DNA of 64,000 bases from G965220205 sp965220205 (lineage in GTDB: Bacteria; Chloroflexota; Dehalococcoidia; Lucifugimonadales; Australimonadaceae): assembly GCA_965220205.1 (NCBI GenBank), contig OZ244812.1, positions 62,001 through 126,000 on the forward strand. The letters are read 5' to 3'. Shown here in pieces: positions 8,482-16,808 of the stretch (positions are counted from its first letter, which is position 1; every line of letters begins with the position of its first letter). The translations under genes were made by a program, and so were the position numbers. Under the pieces are notes generated by a model. It had not been told where the DNA came from. It did not search any database and was given only the letters and a program-made list of their open reading frames with translations.

Positions 8482-9207
8482 CTAGCGTCCAAGGCTCAGC
8501 CGGGTGATCAGGGGCTCCGGCAACTGCGCTACCGCCATGGCCCGCTGCGTCTCCGTGACGTCGTACCACACCCTTCGCAGCGAAACGATGCGCGCGTCGT
8601 CGTCGTAGACAGCGTACGCCGCTCGCGGATCGCGGTCACGCGGCTGTCCGACGCTGCCCGGGTTCACCACAAGACGCGCATGCCCCAGCGGCACGGTCAG
8701 TCCACCAGCGCCCGGCTGCTCCACTCCCCGGCCCGCTTCGACCGAGAACTGTATGTGACTGTGCCCCACCAAGACGTCTGACGTATCGACTCGCTCCCAC
8801 GCCTCGACCGCCTGCGAGTAGGAGATGAGGTAGTCCCAGATTGGGTCGTTTGGAGTGCCGTGCGCCAGCGTGAAGCTGTCTTCCACCAACGTGCGCGGCA
8901 GCTCCGCCAGGAAGACCAGCGCCTCCGCGCTGAGGTGGGCGGTCGTCCAGCGGCACGCCTCCGCCGCGATCGGGTTGAACGCCTCGAGTCCGATGACCCC
9001 CGCGGCCGCCGCGTCGTGATTGCCCATGATCGAGACGAAGCCGCGCGATCGTAGGCGATCGATGCACTCCATCGGCGCTGGGCCGTAGCCCACGATGTCG
9101 CCAAGGGAGACGATTCCATCGATGGGCTCCTCAGCCTCCGCGTCGGCGAGGACTGCGTCGAGGGCCGCGATGTTCGAATGGATATCGCTGACAACGAGTG
9201 TGCGCAT
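8482..9207 (-). CDS. Metallophosphoesterase, YfcE/MJ0936-like
   Basis: A 241-residue calcineurin-like phosphoesterase. The metal-ligand motifs occur in order: VVSDIHSNI (D8, H10), SLGDIVGYGP, MGNHD, AHGTPNDP and VGHSHIQF. Such proteins hydrolyse phosphodiesters or phosphomonoesters with two bound metal ions; the natural substrate is unknown. ATG 9207 starts exactly at the first metal strand; a CATACTAC -10-like stretch lies only 5-7 nt upstream, so the message may be leaderless. The much longer open frame upstream is a shadow of the divergent Rieske gene. Confidence 0.88.
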   Translation of the reverse strand: MRTLVVSDIHSNIAALDAVLADAEAEEPIDGIVSLGDIVGYGPAPMECIDRLRSRGFVSIMGNHDAAAAGVIGLEAFNPIAAEACRWTTAHLSAEALVFLAELPRTLVEDSFTLAHGTPNDPIWDYLISYSQAVEAWERVDTSDVLVGHSHIQFSVEAGRGVEQPGAGGLTVPLGHARLVVNPGSVGQPRDRDPRAAYAVYDDDARIVSLRRVWYDVTETQRAMAVAQLPEPLITRLSLGR

Positions 9208-9315
9208 GGGTTGTAGTATGCCGTATTCGTCGCGTCCTGGCATCGGGCGCGCGGCGGTCGGCGTTGGTATGATGCAAGTGATCACGAGCGCCGATCGGAG
9301 GCGCCGGAGGGAACC

Positions 9316-10590
9316 ATGCTCTCGCAGGCAGACAACGAAGCCATCACCCGAGTCGGACCGGGCACGCCGATGGGCGAACTCATGCGCCGGTATTGGCAGC
9401 CCGTCTTGCTCTCGCGCGAGGCCGCGGAGCCCGACTCCGACCCGGTCCGCGTGCGGGTCCTCGGCGAGGATCTCGTCGCCTTCCGGGATACGAGCGGCCG
9501 GGTCGGCCTGCTCGCCGAGTGGTGCCCCCACCGCCTCACGTCGCTCTACCTCGGCCGCAACGAGGAGAACGGCATCCGGTGCGTGTACCACGGCTGGAAG
9601 TTCGACGTAGACGGCGCTTGCGTGGAGATGCCCAACGAGCCGGAAGAGTACGACTTCAAGCACAAGGTCAGGACTGCGGCGTACCCGACTGTCGAGCTGG
9701 GCGGCGTGATCTGGGCGTACATGGGGCCGCCGGCGCAGCGCCCTCCGGAACCGCGGTTCGAGTTCACACAGCAGCCCGAGACGCACCGGAGCGCGTCAAA
9801 GGTCATCGAGGAGTGCAATTGGCTTCAGGCGCTCGAGGGCGGCATCGACTCCGTGCACTCGTCGTTCCTGCACCGCAAATTCGGTTCGGGCGAGGGCATC
9901 GGCCTGAGCGGTCTGCGGGCCGACGCGACCTCAAGCCGGGTCGACGTCGAACCGACCGACTACGGCTACCGCTACACGTCGTCGCGCCCGCTGCCGGGCG
10001 GCGACCGCAACTACGTCCGCGCCTACCACTGGGTCATGCCTCACGTGCAGATCAGGGCGTCGCAGTTCAACGGCGACGGCTCCTGGTACAAGTTCAAGAT
10101 ATCGGGCCACCACTGGGTGCCCATCGACGACGAGCGCACCATGGTGTGGAACTGGTTCTACAGCCTCGACGAGCCGCTCACCATCGCCGAAAAGGAGGAA
10201 CGGACGAGCGGCAACGGGGCGGACTTCGTCGACCCTCGGACGTTCCAGAGCCGGGGCAACAAGCGCAACGATTGGTTGCTCGACCGGCGCCGCCAGCGGA
10301 CCGACACGTTCACTGGCATCCAGGGCATCAACCAGCAGGACCGCGCGGTGCAGGAGGCGATGAAGCCTATCGTAGACCGGCGTTATGAGCATCTCGGCCA
10401 GACGGACCGCGCCATCATCATGACGCGCAAGTTGCTGCTGAACGCGGCGAAGCTCGTCCAGGACGGCGGCTCGCCGCCCGGCGCCAACGACTCCTACTAC
10501 GCGATACGCGCCATCGAGGCTGTCCTGCCCAGCGACGTCAGAGGACTTGACGCGCTGGCGGACCGGATGTACGCCGAGGCCTCGGCGTAG
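9316..10590 (+). CDS. Rieske non-heme iron ring-hydroxylating oxygenase, large subunit
   Basis: 424 residues. The Rieske [2Fe-2S] ligands are C70-x-H72 and C89-x2-H92 (CPHRLTSLY and CVYHGWKFD), and mononuclear iron histidines H181 and H186 are in DSVHSSFLH. It resembles phthalate 4,5-dioxygenase-type alpha subunits that act without a beta subunit. The ATG follows GGAGGGAACC. No reductase or ferredoxin gene is adjacent, so electrons must come from elsewhere. The protein at 47620-48864 is a paralogue with all iron ligands at identical residue numbers. The substrate is unknown, probably an aromatic or N-methyl compound. Confidence 0.9.
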   Translation: MLSQADNEAITRVGPGTPMGELMRRYWQPVLLSREAAEPDSDPVRVRVLGEDLVAFRDTSGRVGLLAEWCPHRLTSLYLGRNEENGIRCVYHGWKFDVDGACVEMPNEPEEYDFKHKVRTAAYPTVELGGVIWAYMGPPAQRPPEPRFEFTQQPETHRSASKVIEECNWLQALEGGIDSVHSSFLHRKFGSGEGIGLSGLRADATSSRVDVEPTDYGYRYTSSRPLPGGDRNYVRAYHWVMPHVQIRASQFNGDGSWYKFKISGHHWVPIDDERTMVWNWFYSLDEPLTIAEKEERTSGNGADFVDPRTFQSRGNKRNDWLLDRRRQRTDTFTGIQGINQQDRAVQEAMKPIVDRRYEHLGQTDRAIIMTRKLLLNAAKLVQDGGSPPGANDSYYAIRAIEAVLPSDVRGLDALADRMYAEASA

Positions 10591-10717
10591 AGCAAGCGGC
10601 CAAGCGCATGGATTGGCGGTCTGTGCGCGACTGACGGCCGGAGGGCAAACGGCCACCCTTAACAAACATGTAACAGTCCGGTAACCCGGTCGCAACAACG
10701 GGCGCCTATGCTTGGTT

Positions 10718-10856
10718 CTGACGCGAGACGCACTACACGGTATGGGCGCTCCACCCGTTGATCAGACCCATGGAGCATACGGACGGGTTGTGCGGCGTCT
10801 CCGGTGGGTCGGCGGAAGCGACCTTGGAAGAGGGCGGGATGTATTCCCGCCTTTTT
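10718..10856 (+). ncRNA. Candidate structured small RNA with intrinsic terminator
   Basis: A stand-alone segment between the Rieske gene and thiL. A TATGCT -10-like box (about 10708-10713) is followed by an outer stem GAGACGC/GCGTCTC (10725-10731 with 10795-10801), mutually exclusive inner pairings ATGGG/CCCAT (10742-10746 with 10767-10771), GCTCCA/TGGAGC (10748-10753 with 10771-10776) and ACCCGT/ACGGGT (10753-10758 with 10783-10788), and ends in a strong terminator. The roughly 140-nt size and the long imperfect hairpin with an outer closing stem are reminiscent of 6S-like RNAs, but no family motif is certain. A cis-acting leader of thiL is the alternative; the thi-box (TPP riboswitch) core is not seen. 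Confidence 0.45.
10833..10856 (+). terminator. Rho-independent terminator
   Basis: The 7-bp perfect stem GGCGGGA/TCCCGCC (10833-10839 with 10845-10851), a 5-nt loop and then TTTTTC. It ends the candidate small RNA and lies 55 nt upstream of the thiL start. Confidence 0.85.
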
Positions 10857-10898
10857 CATTTGTCCAAGCCGCGTCCAAACACGGGCCACGGCCCGCGA

Positions 10899-10904
10899 TA
10901 CAAT
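10899..10904 (+). promoter_or_regulatory. -10 box of thiL, probably leaderless
   Basis: TACAAT ends 7 nt before the thiL ATG at 10912, so the transcript would begin at or next to the start codon. It lies downstream of the terminator, which gives thiL-tsaE-tsaB their own promoter. Confidence 0.5.
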
Positions 10905-10911
10905 AGACGGC

Positions 10912-11907
10912 ATGGCCACGGTCGGCGACATAGGCGAGACCGGCGTGATCGACCGGATCGCCGCTCAGGTGACGAGTTGGAAGCTCGGACCGCCGTCGGC
11001 GCCGGGCTTCGAGTTGCTGCTGGGCATCGGGGACGACGCGGCGGCCTGGCGCATCGCTGACGGAGTCGAGGTGTCCACGACCGATACGGTGATCGAGGGC
11101 GTCCACTTCACCCGCGGCACCACGCCTTGGGCGGACCTCGGGTGGAAGGCGTGGGCCGCCAACGTCAGCGACGTTGCGGCCATGGGCGGCGTCCCCCTCA
11201 CGGGCATCGTCACGTTGGGACTGCCGTCGGACCTCCCGCTGCACGCCCTCGACGCGCTCTGCGACGGCATGCTCGAGGCGTGCGCGTACTACCGGACGCT
11301 GCTGGTGGGCGGCGACATCGTCGCCTCGCGCGATGTGTTCGTGACGATTGCCATGAACGGGTTGTGCGCAGGCGAACCGCTGCGGCGCGACACGGCCCAG
11401 CCAGGCGACGCCATCGCCGTCGCCGGGCCTCTGGGCGCATCGTTGGGCGGACTTCGTCTACTGCTCTCGGCGTCGACTCCGTCTGGGCCGGCGGCCGACG
11501 CTCTCGTGCGGGCCCACCGGCGTCCTCGCCCCCGCGTGGAGTCCGGCGTTGCGCTCGTGGCTGCGGGCATCAGGTGCGCTATGGACGTCTCGGACGGACT
11601 CGTCGCCGACCTCGGCAAGCTGTGCGCGGCGAGCGGAGCCGGAGCGATGGTCAATGGAGCCGGCGTGCCGGTCGCGCCCGAGCTGTCCGAGGTGTTCCCC
11701 GGCGAGGCTCTGCGCATGGCGCTGGACGGCGGCGAGGACTATCAGGTGCTGTTTGCCGGGCCGCCCGGGGCCGTGGAGCGGGCCGCCGTCGCCATCGAAG
11801 GCGTAGCCGTGATTGGCGAGATCACCTCGGGCGTTGGCGTGACGGTCGTCGACGAGAGCGGCGCGCCGGTGGACACGGCGGGCCTCGGCTGGGACCACCT
11901 CCGTTGA
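10912..11907 (+). CDS. thiL: Thiamine-monophosphate kinase
   Basis: Phosphorylates thiamine monophosphate to the cofactor thiamine diphosphate using ATP. The 331-residue product has the AIR-synthase-like fold with GIGDDAA near the N-terminus, TTDTVIEGVHF, NVSDVAAMGG, the glycine-rich AMDVSDGLVADL and GGEDYQVLF. The chosen ATG at 10912 gives the family N-terminus; the upstream open frame runs through the terminator. Its stop overlaps the TTG of tsaE (TTGA). Its product cofactor serves the ThDP enzyme at 50284 among others. Confidence 0.95.
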   Translation: MATVGDIGETGVIDRIAAQVTSWKLGPPSAPGFELLLGIGDDAAAWRIADGVEVSTTDTVIEGVHFTRGTTPWADLGWKAWAANVSDVAAMGGVPLTGIVTLGLPSDLPLHALDALCDGMLEACAYYRTLLVGGDIVASRDVFVTIAMNGLCAGEPLRRDTAQPGDAIAVAGPLGASLGGLRLLLSASTPSGPAADALVRAHRRPRPRVESGVALVAAGIRCAMDVSDGLVADLGKLCAASGAGAMVNGAGVPVAPELSEVFPGEALRMALDGGEDYQVLFAGPPGAVERAAVAIEGVAVIGEITSGVGVTVVDESGAPVDTAGLGWDHLR

Positions 11908-12392
11908 CCGCGCAGGTGCTGTTCGCCACGCACTCCCCTGAGGAGACGCAGCGCCTCGGCCGCAGGCTGGGGGCGCTCGTCGAGGTTGGCGACGTGCTCC
12001 TGTTGCGCGGCACGCTGGGCGCCGGGAAGACGACGCTGACTCAGGGCATCGCTTGGGGCGCCGGCGTGCAGGGCTACGCCCATAGTCCGACCTTCGTGAT
12101 TGTCCACGACTACGCGGGGCGCATCCCCATCTACCACCTCGACCTGTACCGCATGGACAACGCGCTAGAGGTTGAGGACCTAGCCATCGACGAACTTCTC
12201 GCGTGCGGAGCCTGCGTAGTGGAGTGGTCCGAGAGGGCCCCCGAAGCCTTCCCCCGGGAGCGCCTCGAGCTATCGCTCGAGTTCGGGGATGGACCGGAGG
12301 ACCGGACCATCGCGCTGCTGCCCACCGGCGAGCGGTACGAGTGGATCGCGGCGCAGTTGGTGGCCGCGCCCGCCGAGGCCGGGCCAGGCTGA
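11904..12392 (+). CDS. tsaE: tRNA threonylcarbamoyladenosine biosynthesis ATPase TsaE
   Basis: 162 residues. A small P-loop ATPase of the TsaBDE complex that makes t6A37 in ANN-decoding tRNAs. The Walker A is GTLGAGKTT (36-44), with SPTFVIVHDY, the HLDLYRMD block and VVEWSERAPEAFP near the C-terminus. A TTG start at 11904 overlapping the thiL stop is assumed; a GTG four codons later is the alternative. tsaB follows 10 nt downstream; tsaD is not in the window. Confidence 0.93.
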   Translation: MTAQVLFATHSPEETQRLGRRLGALVEVGDVLLLRGTLGAGKTTLTQGIAWGAGVQGYAHSPTFVIVHDYAGRIPIYHLDLYRMDNALEVEDLAIDELLACGACVVEWSERAPEAFPRERLELSLEFGDGPEDRTIALLPTGERYEWIAAQLVAAPAEAGPG

Positions 12393-12402
12393 GCGGCCTC
12401 TC

Positions 12403-13089
12403 ATGTACCTCGTCATCGACACGTCGACCCACAACGGCGCGGTTGGCCTGTGGCGCGGCCACGGCCTCGCGCGGACGACCGCTTGGAGCACGCGCAACAA
12501 CCACACCGCCGAGCTCATGCCGGCGGTCCAAGGGCTGCTGGATGCGGAGCATGCTGCGCCGGCCGATCTGACTGGCGTGATTGCCGCACGAGGCCCCGGA
12601 GGGTTCAGCGCGCTGCGAGCGGGTCTCGCTGTAGCGAAGGGGCTCGCGTTCGCCGTCTCGGCGCCGCTCGCGGGAGTCAGCACATTGGAGGCCACGGCGT
12701 ACGCCTTCCGCGGCGCCGGTCTGCCGGTCTGTCCGCTGATAGGCGCGGGCCGCGACCTGGTGGCGTGGGCCCGGTTCCAGCAGACGGACGAGGGTTGGGT
12801 GCGCCGGGCTCCCGACCGGGTCACGCCCGTCGGCCGCCTGCTCGCCGCGAGGGGCCGGCATGCGCTGTTCTGCGGCGAGGGCGCGCACGACTACGCTGAG
12901 GAGCTGCGCGCGGCGATGGGCGCGCGGGCCCACATCATCGAGCCGGGCGGTCCCGGGCTGCGGATCGAGGGGCTGGCGGCTCTTGGCGCCGCCCGGCTCG
13001 ACAGCGGCGACGGCGACGACGTTGCGTCGCTCCGGCCGCACTACCTGCGAGCCCCCGCCATTGGCCGGCCTGCGTCGCTGCGGCAATGA
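12403..13089 (+). CDS. tsaB: tRNA threonylcarbamoyladenosine biosynthesis protein TsaB
   Basis: 228 residues. An ASKHA-fold, catalytically inactive paralogue of TsaD that scaffolds TsaD and TsaE for t6A synthesis. The N-terminus MYLVIDTSTHNGAVGLW and the ARGPGGFSALRAGLAVAKGLA block (the TsaD/TsaB contact helix) are diagnostic. ATG 12403 follows tsaE by 10 nt with only a weak ribosome site. The C-terminal half is variable, as is usual. No RimI acetyltransferase domain is fused or adjacent. Confidence 0.92.
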   Translation: MYLVIDTSTHNGAVGLWRGHGLARTTAWSTRNNHTAELMPAVQGLLDAEHAAPADLTGVIAARGPGGFSALRAGLAVAKGLAFAVSAPLAGVSTLEATAYAFRGAGLPVCPLIGAGRDLVAWARFQQTDEGWVRRAPDRVTPVGRLLAARGRHALFCGEGAHDYAEELRAAMGARAHIIEPGGPGLRIEGLAALGAARLDSGDGDDVASLRPHYLRAPAIGRPASLRQ

Positions 13090-13243
13090 CCGCCGCGCGG
13101 CGAGCACGGCACGGGGCGAACGCGCCGTGCGGCCAACGAGGAGGGGTTCTGCCCACCAGTCGCATGACGAGCTGCGGTGTGATAGGCTACGGAAACCGTC
13201 ACGACGACGCGTCCGCATATCCCGCCATCGACTGAGGTTTCTG

Positions 13244-13699
13244 TTGGCTGAACGAACGCTTGTCTTGTTGAAGCCCGACGCAGTCCAGCGTGGTCTCGCT
13301 GGCAGGATCATCGCACGGCTCGAGGACCGGGGTCTGAAGATCGTCGGGCTCAAGCTCATGCGCATGGACATGGAGATTGCAAGACGGCACTACGCCGAGC
13401 ATGTCGAGCGGCCGTTCTTCGTGGGGCTCGCGGAGTTCATGACCTCGCGGCCGATCCTGGCCATGGCTGTAGAAGGGAATGAGGCCGTGAACGTGGTCAG
13501 GGACACGATGGGGGCAACGGATCCGCGGAAGGCGGCGCCCGGCACCATCCGGGGCGACCTCGCGCAGGACATCGGCCGCAACCTCATCCACGGCTCGGAC
13601 TCGGTCGAATCGGCCCAGCGCGAACTCGGCATCTTCTTCTCGGACGGCGAGATACTGGGCTACGACCGGGAAACGGAACGCTGGATCACGGAATCGTGA
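13244..13699 (+). CDS. ndk: Nucleoside diphosphate kinase
   Basis: 151 residues. Transfers the gamma-phosphate between NTPs and NDPs through a phosphohistidine. The N-terminus AERTLVLLKPDAVQRGLAG, the RPFFVGLAEFMTS block and the active-site NLIHGSDS (H116 in this numbering) are intact. The start is TTG 13244, preceded by GAGG at 7 nt; no ATG fits the family N-terminus. The gene ends 14 nt inside the convergent rsfS gene, so the two transcripts overlap tail to tail. Confidence 0.96.
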   Translation: MAERTLVLLKPDAVQRGLAGRIIARLEDRGLKIVGLKLMRMDMEIARRHYAEHVERPFFVGLAEFMTSRPILAMAVEGNEAVNVVRDTMGATDPRKAAPGTIRGDLAQDIGRNLIHGSDSVESAQRELGIFFSDGEILGYDRETERWITES

Positions 13700-14078
13700 C
13701 GAGGGTCTTGGCTTCGCGCCACACCTGTTCGAGCCGGTAGTAGGCGCGCTGCTCCTCGCTGAACACATGGACGATCACATCCGAGAAATCGAGGAGGACC
13801 CACCCGGACTCCGCGGTCCCCTCGAGATGGTGCAGCCGCAGTCCGGCGGCGTGGACGACGCGCTCCAGCTCGGCCACGAGCGCCGTTAGCTGGCGGCGGT
13901 TGTCCGCGCTCATGATGACCATGTAGTCGTTAAACGCGCTGACGCCCCGGACATCGAGCAGCACGACATCCGCCGCCTGCCGGTTCGCCGCGACGTCCAC
14001 TGCCCGCCTCGCCGCGTCTCCGGGACTGGCGCTGGGCTTCTGGACTTTCTGGACGGGTACTGGAGCCAGATTGGACAC
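13686..14078 (-). CDS. rsfS: Ribosomal silencing factor RsfS
   Basis: About 130 residues. Binds uL14 and blocks 30S-50S joining under starvation. The Iojap/RsfS core is visible: AADVVLLDVRGVSAFNDYMVI, VHAAGLRLHHLEGTAESGW, VLLDFSDVIVHVFSEEQRAYY and LEQVW. A GTG at 14078 is preferred because a perfect TATAAT (14085-14090 on this strand) ends 6 nt before it, implying a leaderless transcript; another GTG at 14114 would lie upstream of that box. It overlaps ndk tail to tail. Confidence 0.92.
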   Translation of the reverse strand: MSNLAPVPVQKVQKPSASPGDAARRAVDVAANRQAADVVLLDVRGVSAFNDYMVIMSADNRRQLTALVAELERVVHAAGLRLHHLEGTAESGWVLLDFSDVIVHVFSEEQRAYYRLEQVWREAKTLVTIP

Positions 14079-14084
14079 GCCGCC

Positions 14085-14090
14085 ATTATA
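14085..14090 (-). promoter_or_regulatory. Consensus -10 box of rsfS
   Basis: A perfect TATAAT on the minus strand with 6 nt between it and the GTG start at 14078. This places the transcript start at or very near the start codon. Confidence 0.55.
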
Positions 14091-14120
14091 CTGGCCTCTC
14101 GACCCAAGGAGCACCCACGC

Positions 14121-15236
14121 ATGCCTGCTCTCTCTTCGAACAAGCCCCGAGTCGTCGCAGCCATGAGCGGCGGCGTCGACTCGTCCGTCGCGGCGTATCT
14201 GCTCCGCGAGGAGGGGTATGACGTCGTCGGCGTGACCATGCGGCTCTGGTCAGCCGATGACAGCCAGATTACGCCGGACCACCAGGGTTGCTGCTCGATC
14301 GACGACATCGAGGACGCCCGCCGCGTGTGCGCGACCCTCGGCGTCCCGCACTACGTCATGGACGTGCGGCGGGAGTTCCGCGAACACGTGATCGACTACT
14401 TCGTTGCGGAGTACCGCAGGGGCCGTACGCCGCACCCGTGTATCGCGTGCAACGACAGCATCAAGTTTGATTTCCTCATGAAGCGCGCGGCCGCCATGGA
14501 CGCGTCCTACGTCGCCACCGGCCACTACGCCCGCATCGAGGACCGGGGCCGCTCGGAGAGCGGGTTCCGTCTCATGCGGGGAGTCGATGTGTCGAAGGAC
14601 CAGTCGTACGTGCTGTTCGGGCTGGGACAGGCGCAGCTTCGCCGAGTCCTGCTGCCTGTGGGCCGCTTCACCAAGACGGAGATCCGCAGCCTGGCGAGCC
14701 AGGCTGGGCTGCACTTGGCGGACAAGCGCGACTCCCAGGAAATCTGCTTCATCCCGCGCGGCGACTATCGCGAGTTCCTCAAGCACGAGATCGAGCCGCG
14801 GGCTGGGGAGTTCGTGGACGCCGCCGGACGTTCCCTGGGCGCCCACGGCGGAATCGAGTTCTTCACCGTTGGCCAGCGCCGCGGACTCGGCGTGACCCCC
14901 GTCGCGCCCGACACTGAGCGTCTGTTCGTGACGGGCGTCGAACCGGAGCGGGCCCGCGTTGTGCTCGGCCCGGAGCGCGCGTTGCTCCGCCGCGACGTTT
15001 GGGTCGAACAGACGAACTACATCGACGGGGCGCCGCCTGCGTCGAATGTCCGGGTCACGGCGAAGATACGCTACAACGGCCGTGACGCCCCGGCTACGCT
15101 CGAGCCTCAGGCCGCGCGCGGCGATGGCGCCGTCGCGCTATTGCGGTTCGACGAGCCGCAACGGGCCGTCGCGCCGGGCCAGGCGGCTGTGTTCTACGAC
15201 GGCGACCGTGTGATCGGGGGCGGCTACATCGCGTAG
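14121..15236 (+). CDS. mnmA: tRNA-specific 2-thiouridylase MnmA
   Basis: 371 residues. Thiolates U34 of Lys, Glu and Gln tRNAs using sulfur relayed from a cysteine desulfurase. The PP-loop is SGGVDSS (16-22); the catalytic cysteines are predicted as C110 (PHPCIACNDSIKF) and C209 (DSQEICFIP). TVGQRRGLG and the C-terminal beta-barrel follow. The start is ATG 14121, close to the first beta strand; C107 next to C110 is an extra cysteine. It is divergent from rsfS with a gap of about 40 nt that must hold both promoters. Confidence 0.95.
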   Translation: MPALSSNKPRVVAAMSGGVDSSVAAYLLREEGYDVVGVTMRLWSADDSQITPDHQGCCSIDDIEDARRVCATLGVPHYVMDVRREFREHVIDYFVAEYRRGRTPHPCIACNDSIKFDFLMKRAAAMDASYVATGHYARIEDRGRSESGFRLMRGVDVSKDQSYVLFGLGQAQLRRVLLPVGRFTKTEIRSLASQAGLHLADKRDSQEICFIPRGDYREFLKHEIEPRAGEFVDAAGRSLGAHGGIEFFTVGQRRGLGVTPVAPDTERLFVTGVEPERARVVLGPERALLRRDVWVEQTNYIDGAPPASNVRVTAKIRYNGRDAPATLEPQAARGDGAVALLRFDEPQRAVAPGQAAVFYDGDRVIGGGYIA

Positions 15237-15239
15237 CGC

Positions 15240-16028
15240 CTACCCGGCCGTCATGAATTCGAGCCCGCACGCTTCGAAAGCGGCGCTCAACTCTCCCATT
15301 ACCGCGAGCAACTCCTGCGGTGGCGCTCCCCCTCCTTGGGCGGCCTGTTCAAAGCCGCTAACGAGTGCAACGAAGTTCTCGATGTCGGTATGCGAGGCCA
15401 CGCATCGAAGCTCGGAAGGCGAGGGAAATGACCCGTCGTCGTCCGGCGGGGCGAGGGCTTGGGCCTCCTCGTCGGTCAGGCAGAGTTGGAAGTTGAGACC
15501 CCAGCGGAGCTCGGCGGCAGGATCGTCGCCGGCGGGGGGAACGGCTCCATGCTCCGCGAGGAAGGCCTGCAAGCAGGACTGGCTCGTGTCGCTCAGTCCC
15601 CCGGTCTGGGCTGACAGCACGGCCAACATCAGGGCGCCGGCAGTCTCAGGAGCAACGCACTGGAGAGGGAACGACTCCGGGTCCACGCCCCCTCCCGATA
15701 TGGGCTGGTCGAGCATCGCCTCGAACATCTCGTCGCCGAGTTCGGTCCGGATGCATGAGACCTCCGCATCGGTGAGCGAATCAGTCAGCGTGCGGAAGGG
15801 CGTGTCCGGGTCGATGCTGAGGGGAAGCCTATCCGTCGGCATTGGCTCGGGCGTAGGTGTCGGCTCGGGCGTTGGCGTTGGTTCGGGCGTGGGCGTTGGT
15901 TCGGGCGTCGGCGTTGGCGGGATTACCTTGGTTGGCGTCGGCGATTCGCCGCAGGCCCCGAGGGCCAGCAGGGTCACAACGGCCAATGCAAGCAGCATGG
16001 CCCTTCCGCTCGTCGTCGAGTTCAACAC
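15240..16028 (-). CDS. Putative lipoprotein with PT/PE-repeat linker
   Basis: 262 residues, secreted and lipid-anchored. A hydrophobic signal is followed by the lipobox LALGAC (C26), then a linker of PTPEPTPT repeats (about residues 37-60; DNA 15846-15924), then a domain with repeated pieces of the type LTDAEVSCIRTEL, LSDTSQSCLQAFLAE and LTDEEAQAL, each with one cysteine. I do not recognise the domain. The linker probably spans the cell wall or periplasm. It depends on LspA, encoded earlier in the window. It faces mnmA tail to tail with a 3-nt gap. Confidence 0.75.
   Translation of the reverse strand: MLNSTTSGRAMLLALAVVTLLALGACGESPTPTKVIPPTPTPEPTPTPEPTPTPEPTPTPEPMPTDRLPLSIDPDTPFRTLTDSLTDAEVSCIRTELGDEMFEAMLDQPISGGGVDPESFPLQCVAPETAGALMLAVLSAQTGGLSDTSQSCLQAFLAEHGAVPPAGDDPAAELRWGLNFQLCLTDEEAQALAPPDDDGSFPSPSELRCVASHTDIENFVALVSGFEQAAQGGGAPPQELLAVMGELSAAFEACGLEFMTAG
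15846..15924 (-). repeat. Coding tandem repeat (Pro-Thr-Pro-Glu units)
   Basis: Short tandem repeats of about 18 nt inside the lipoprotein gene encode PTPEPT units. This is a low-complexity linker, not a mobile or CRISPR repeat, and is likely to vary in length between strains. Confidence 0.7.
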
Positions 16029-16115
16029 TGCTCCTTCAGGGGTGTAGCTGGATTGACTAGGTGGGCTAGGCTAGCAGAAGGTGTGCGTGGCATATGTAGG
16101 TTTCGGGGGTTGAAT

Positions 16116-16808
16116 GTGGTCTCTTTCGGAAGGCGGAACACGACGACGGCGAAGACGGCGATCGCGGGACGCCGGGCCCTCCCCACCCAAGACGAGGAAC
16201 GTCGGCTCCATCGAGCGGGCTACGCCCGAGTTGCCGGCATCGACGAGGTGGGCCGCGGGCCCATCGCCGGACCGGTCGTCGCAGCCGCCGTCGTTCTGCC
16301 CGACCTGTCGGGGCGCGGCGACGACGACCTGCGGCTGGTCCGCGACAGCAAGTCGCTGACCCCGGCTCAGCGAACGACCGCCGAAGCCTTGGTGCGGCGC
16401 ATCGCCGTGGGGGTGGGCGTCGGCGAGGTCGACAGCCGCGAAGTCGACCGGTTGGGCATCGCGCCCGCGACCCGGAAGGCGATGAGGCTGGCCCTCGACT
16501 GCCTCCCCGAACCGCCGTCGCACCTGCTCATCGACGCCTTCCCGCTCGATTGGCGCAAGATGCCGTGCACCGCGATTGTCAAGGGCGACGCGCTGTGCCT
16601 CGCCATCTCAGCCGCGTCCATCGTCGCGAAGGTGCGCCGCGACGCGTTGATGGTGGAGCTCGACGCCCGCTACCCGGAGTACGGCCTCGCTGCGCACAAG
16701 GGCTACGCGTCCGCTGGGCACCTCGCCGCGGTGGCCCGTTACGGGCCAAGCCCCGTGCACCGCATGAGCTTCTCGCCGTTCAAGCCGGCCCTGTTCGACC
16801 TGGCATGA
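16116..16808 (+). CDS. rnhB: Ribonuclease HII
   Basis: Removes RNA from RNA-DNA hybrids, including single ribonucleotides. The catalytic block GIDEVGRGPIAGPVV, then VRDSKSLTP, the HLLIDAFPL strand and AISAASIVAKVRRDALM are all present, with a C-terminal GPSPVHRMSF. The start is uncertain: the frame opens at TTG 16053, but family proteins start shortly before PTQDEERRLHRAGY; GTG 16116, with GGGGG about 8 nt upstream, is taken here (230 residues). Its stop overlaps the yraN start (ATGA). Confidence 0.93.
   Translation: MVSFGRRNTTTAKTAIAGRRALPTQDEERRLHRAGYARVAGIDEVGRGPIAGPVVAAAVVLPDLSGRGDDDLRLVRDSKSLTPAQRTTAEALVRRIAVGVGVGEVDSREVDRLGIAPATRKAMRLALDCLPEPPSHLLIDAFPLDWRKMPCTAIVKGDALCLAISAASIVAKVRRDALMVELDARYPEYGLAAHKGYASAGHLAAVARYGPSPVHRMSFSPFKPALFDLA

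Noticed and set aside
10591..10911. TPP riboswitch ahead of thiL
   Set aside because: The conserved thi-box segments (CTGAGA and the downstream ACCTGATCTGG-like part) are not found.
11458..13371. 637-codon minus-strand open frame opposite thiL-tsaE-tsaB
   Set aside because: A GC-rich shadow frame with Arg/Pro/Ser-rich sequence; the three sense genes are fully supported by motifs.
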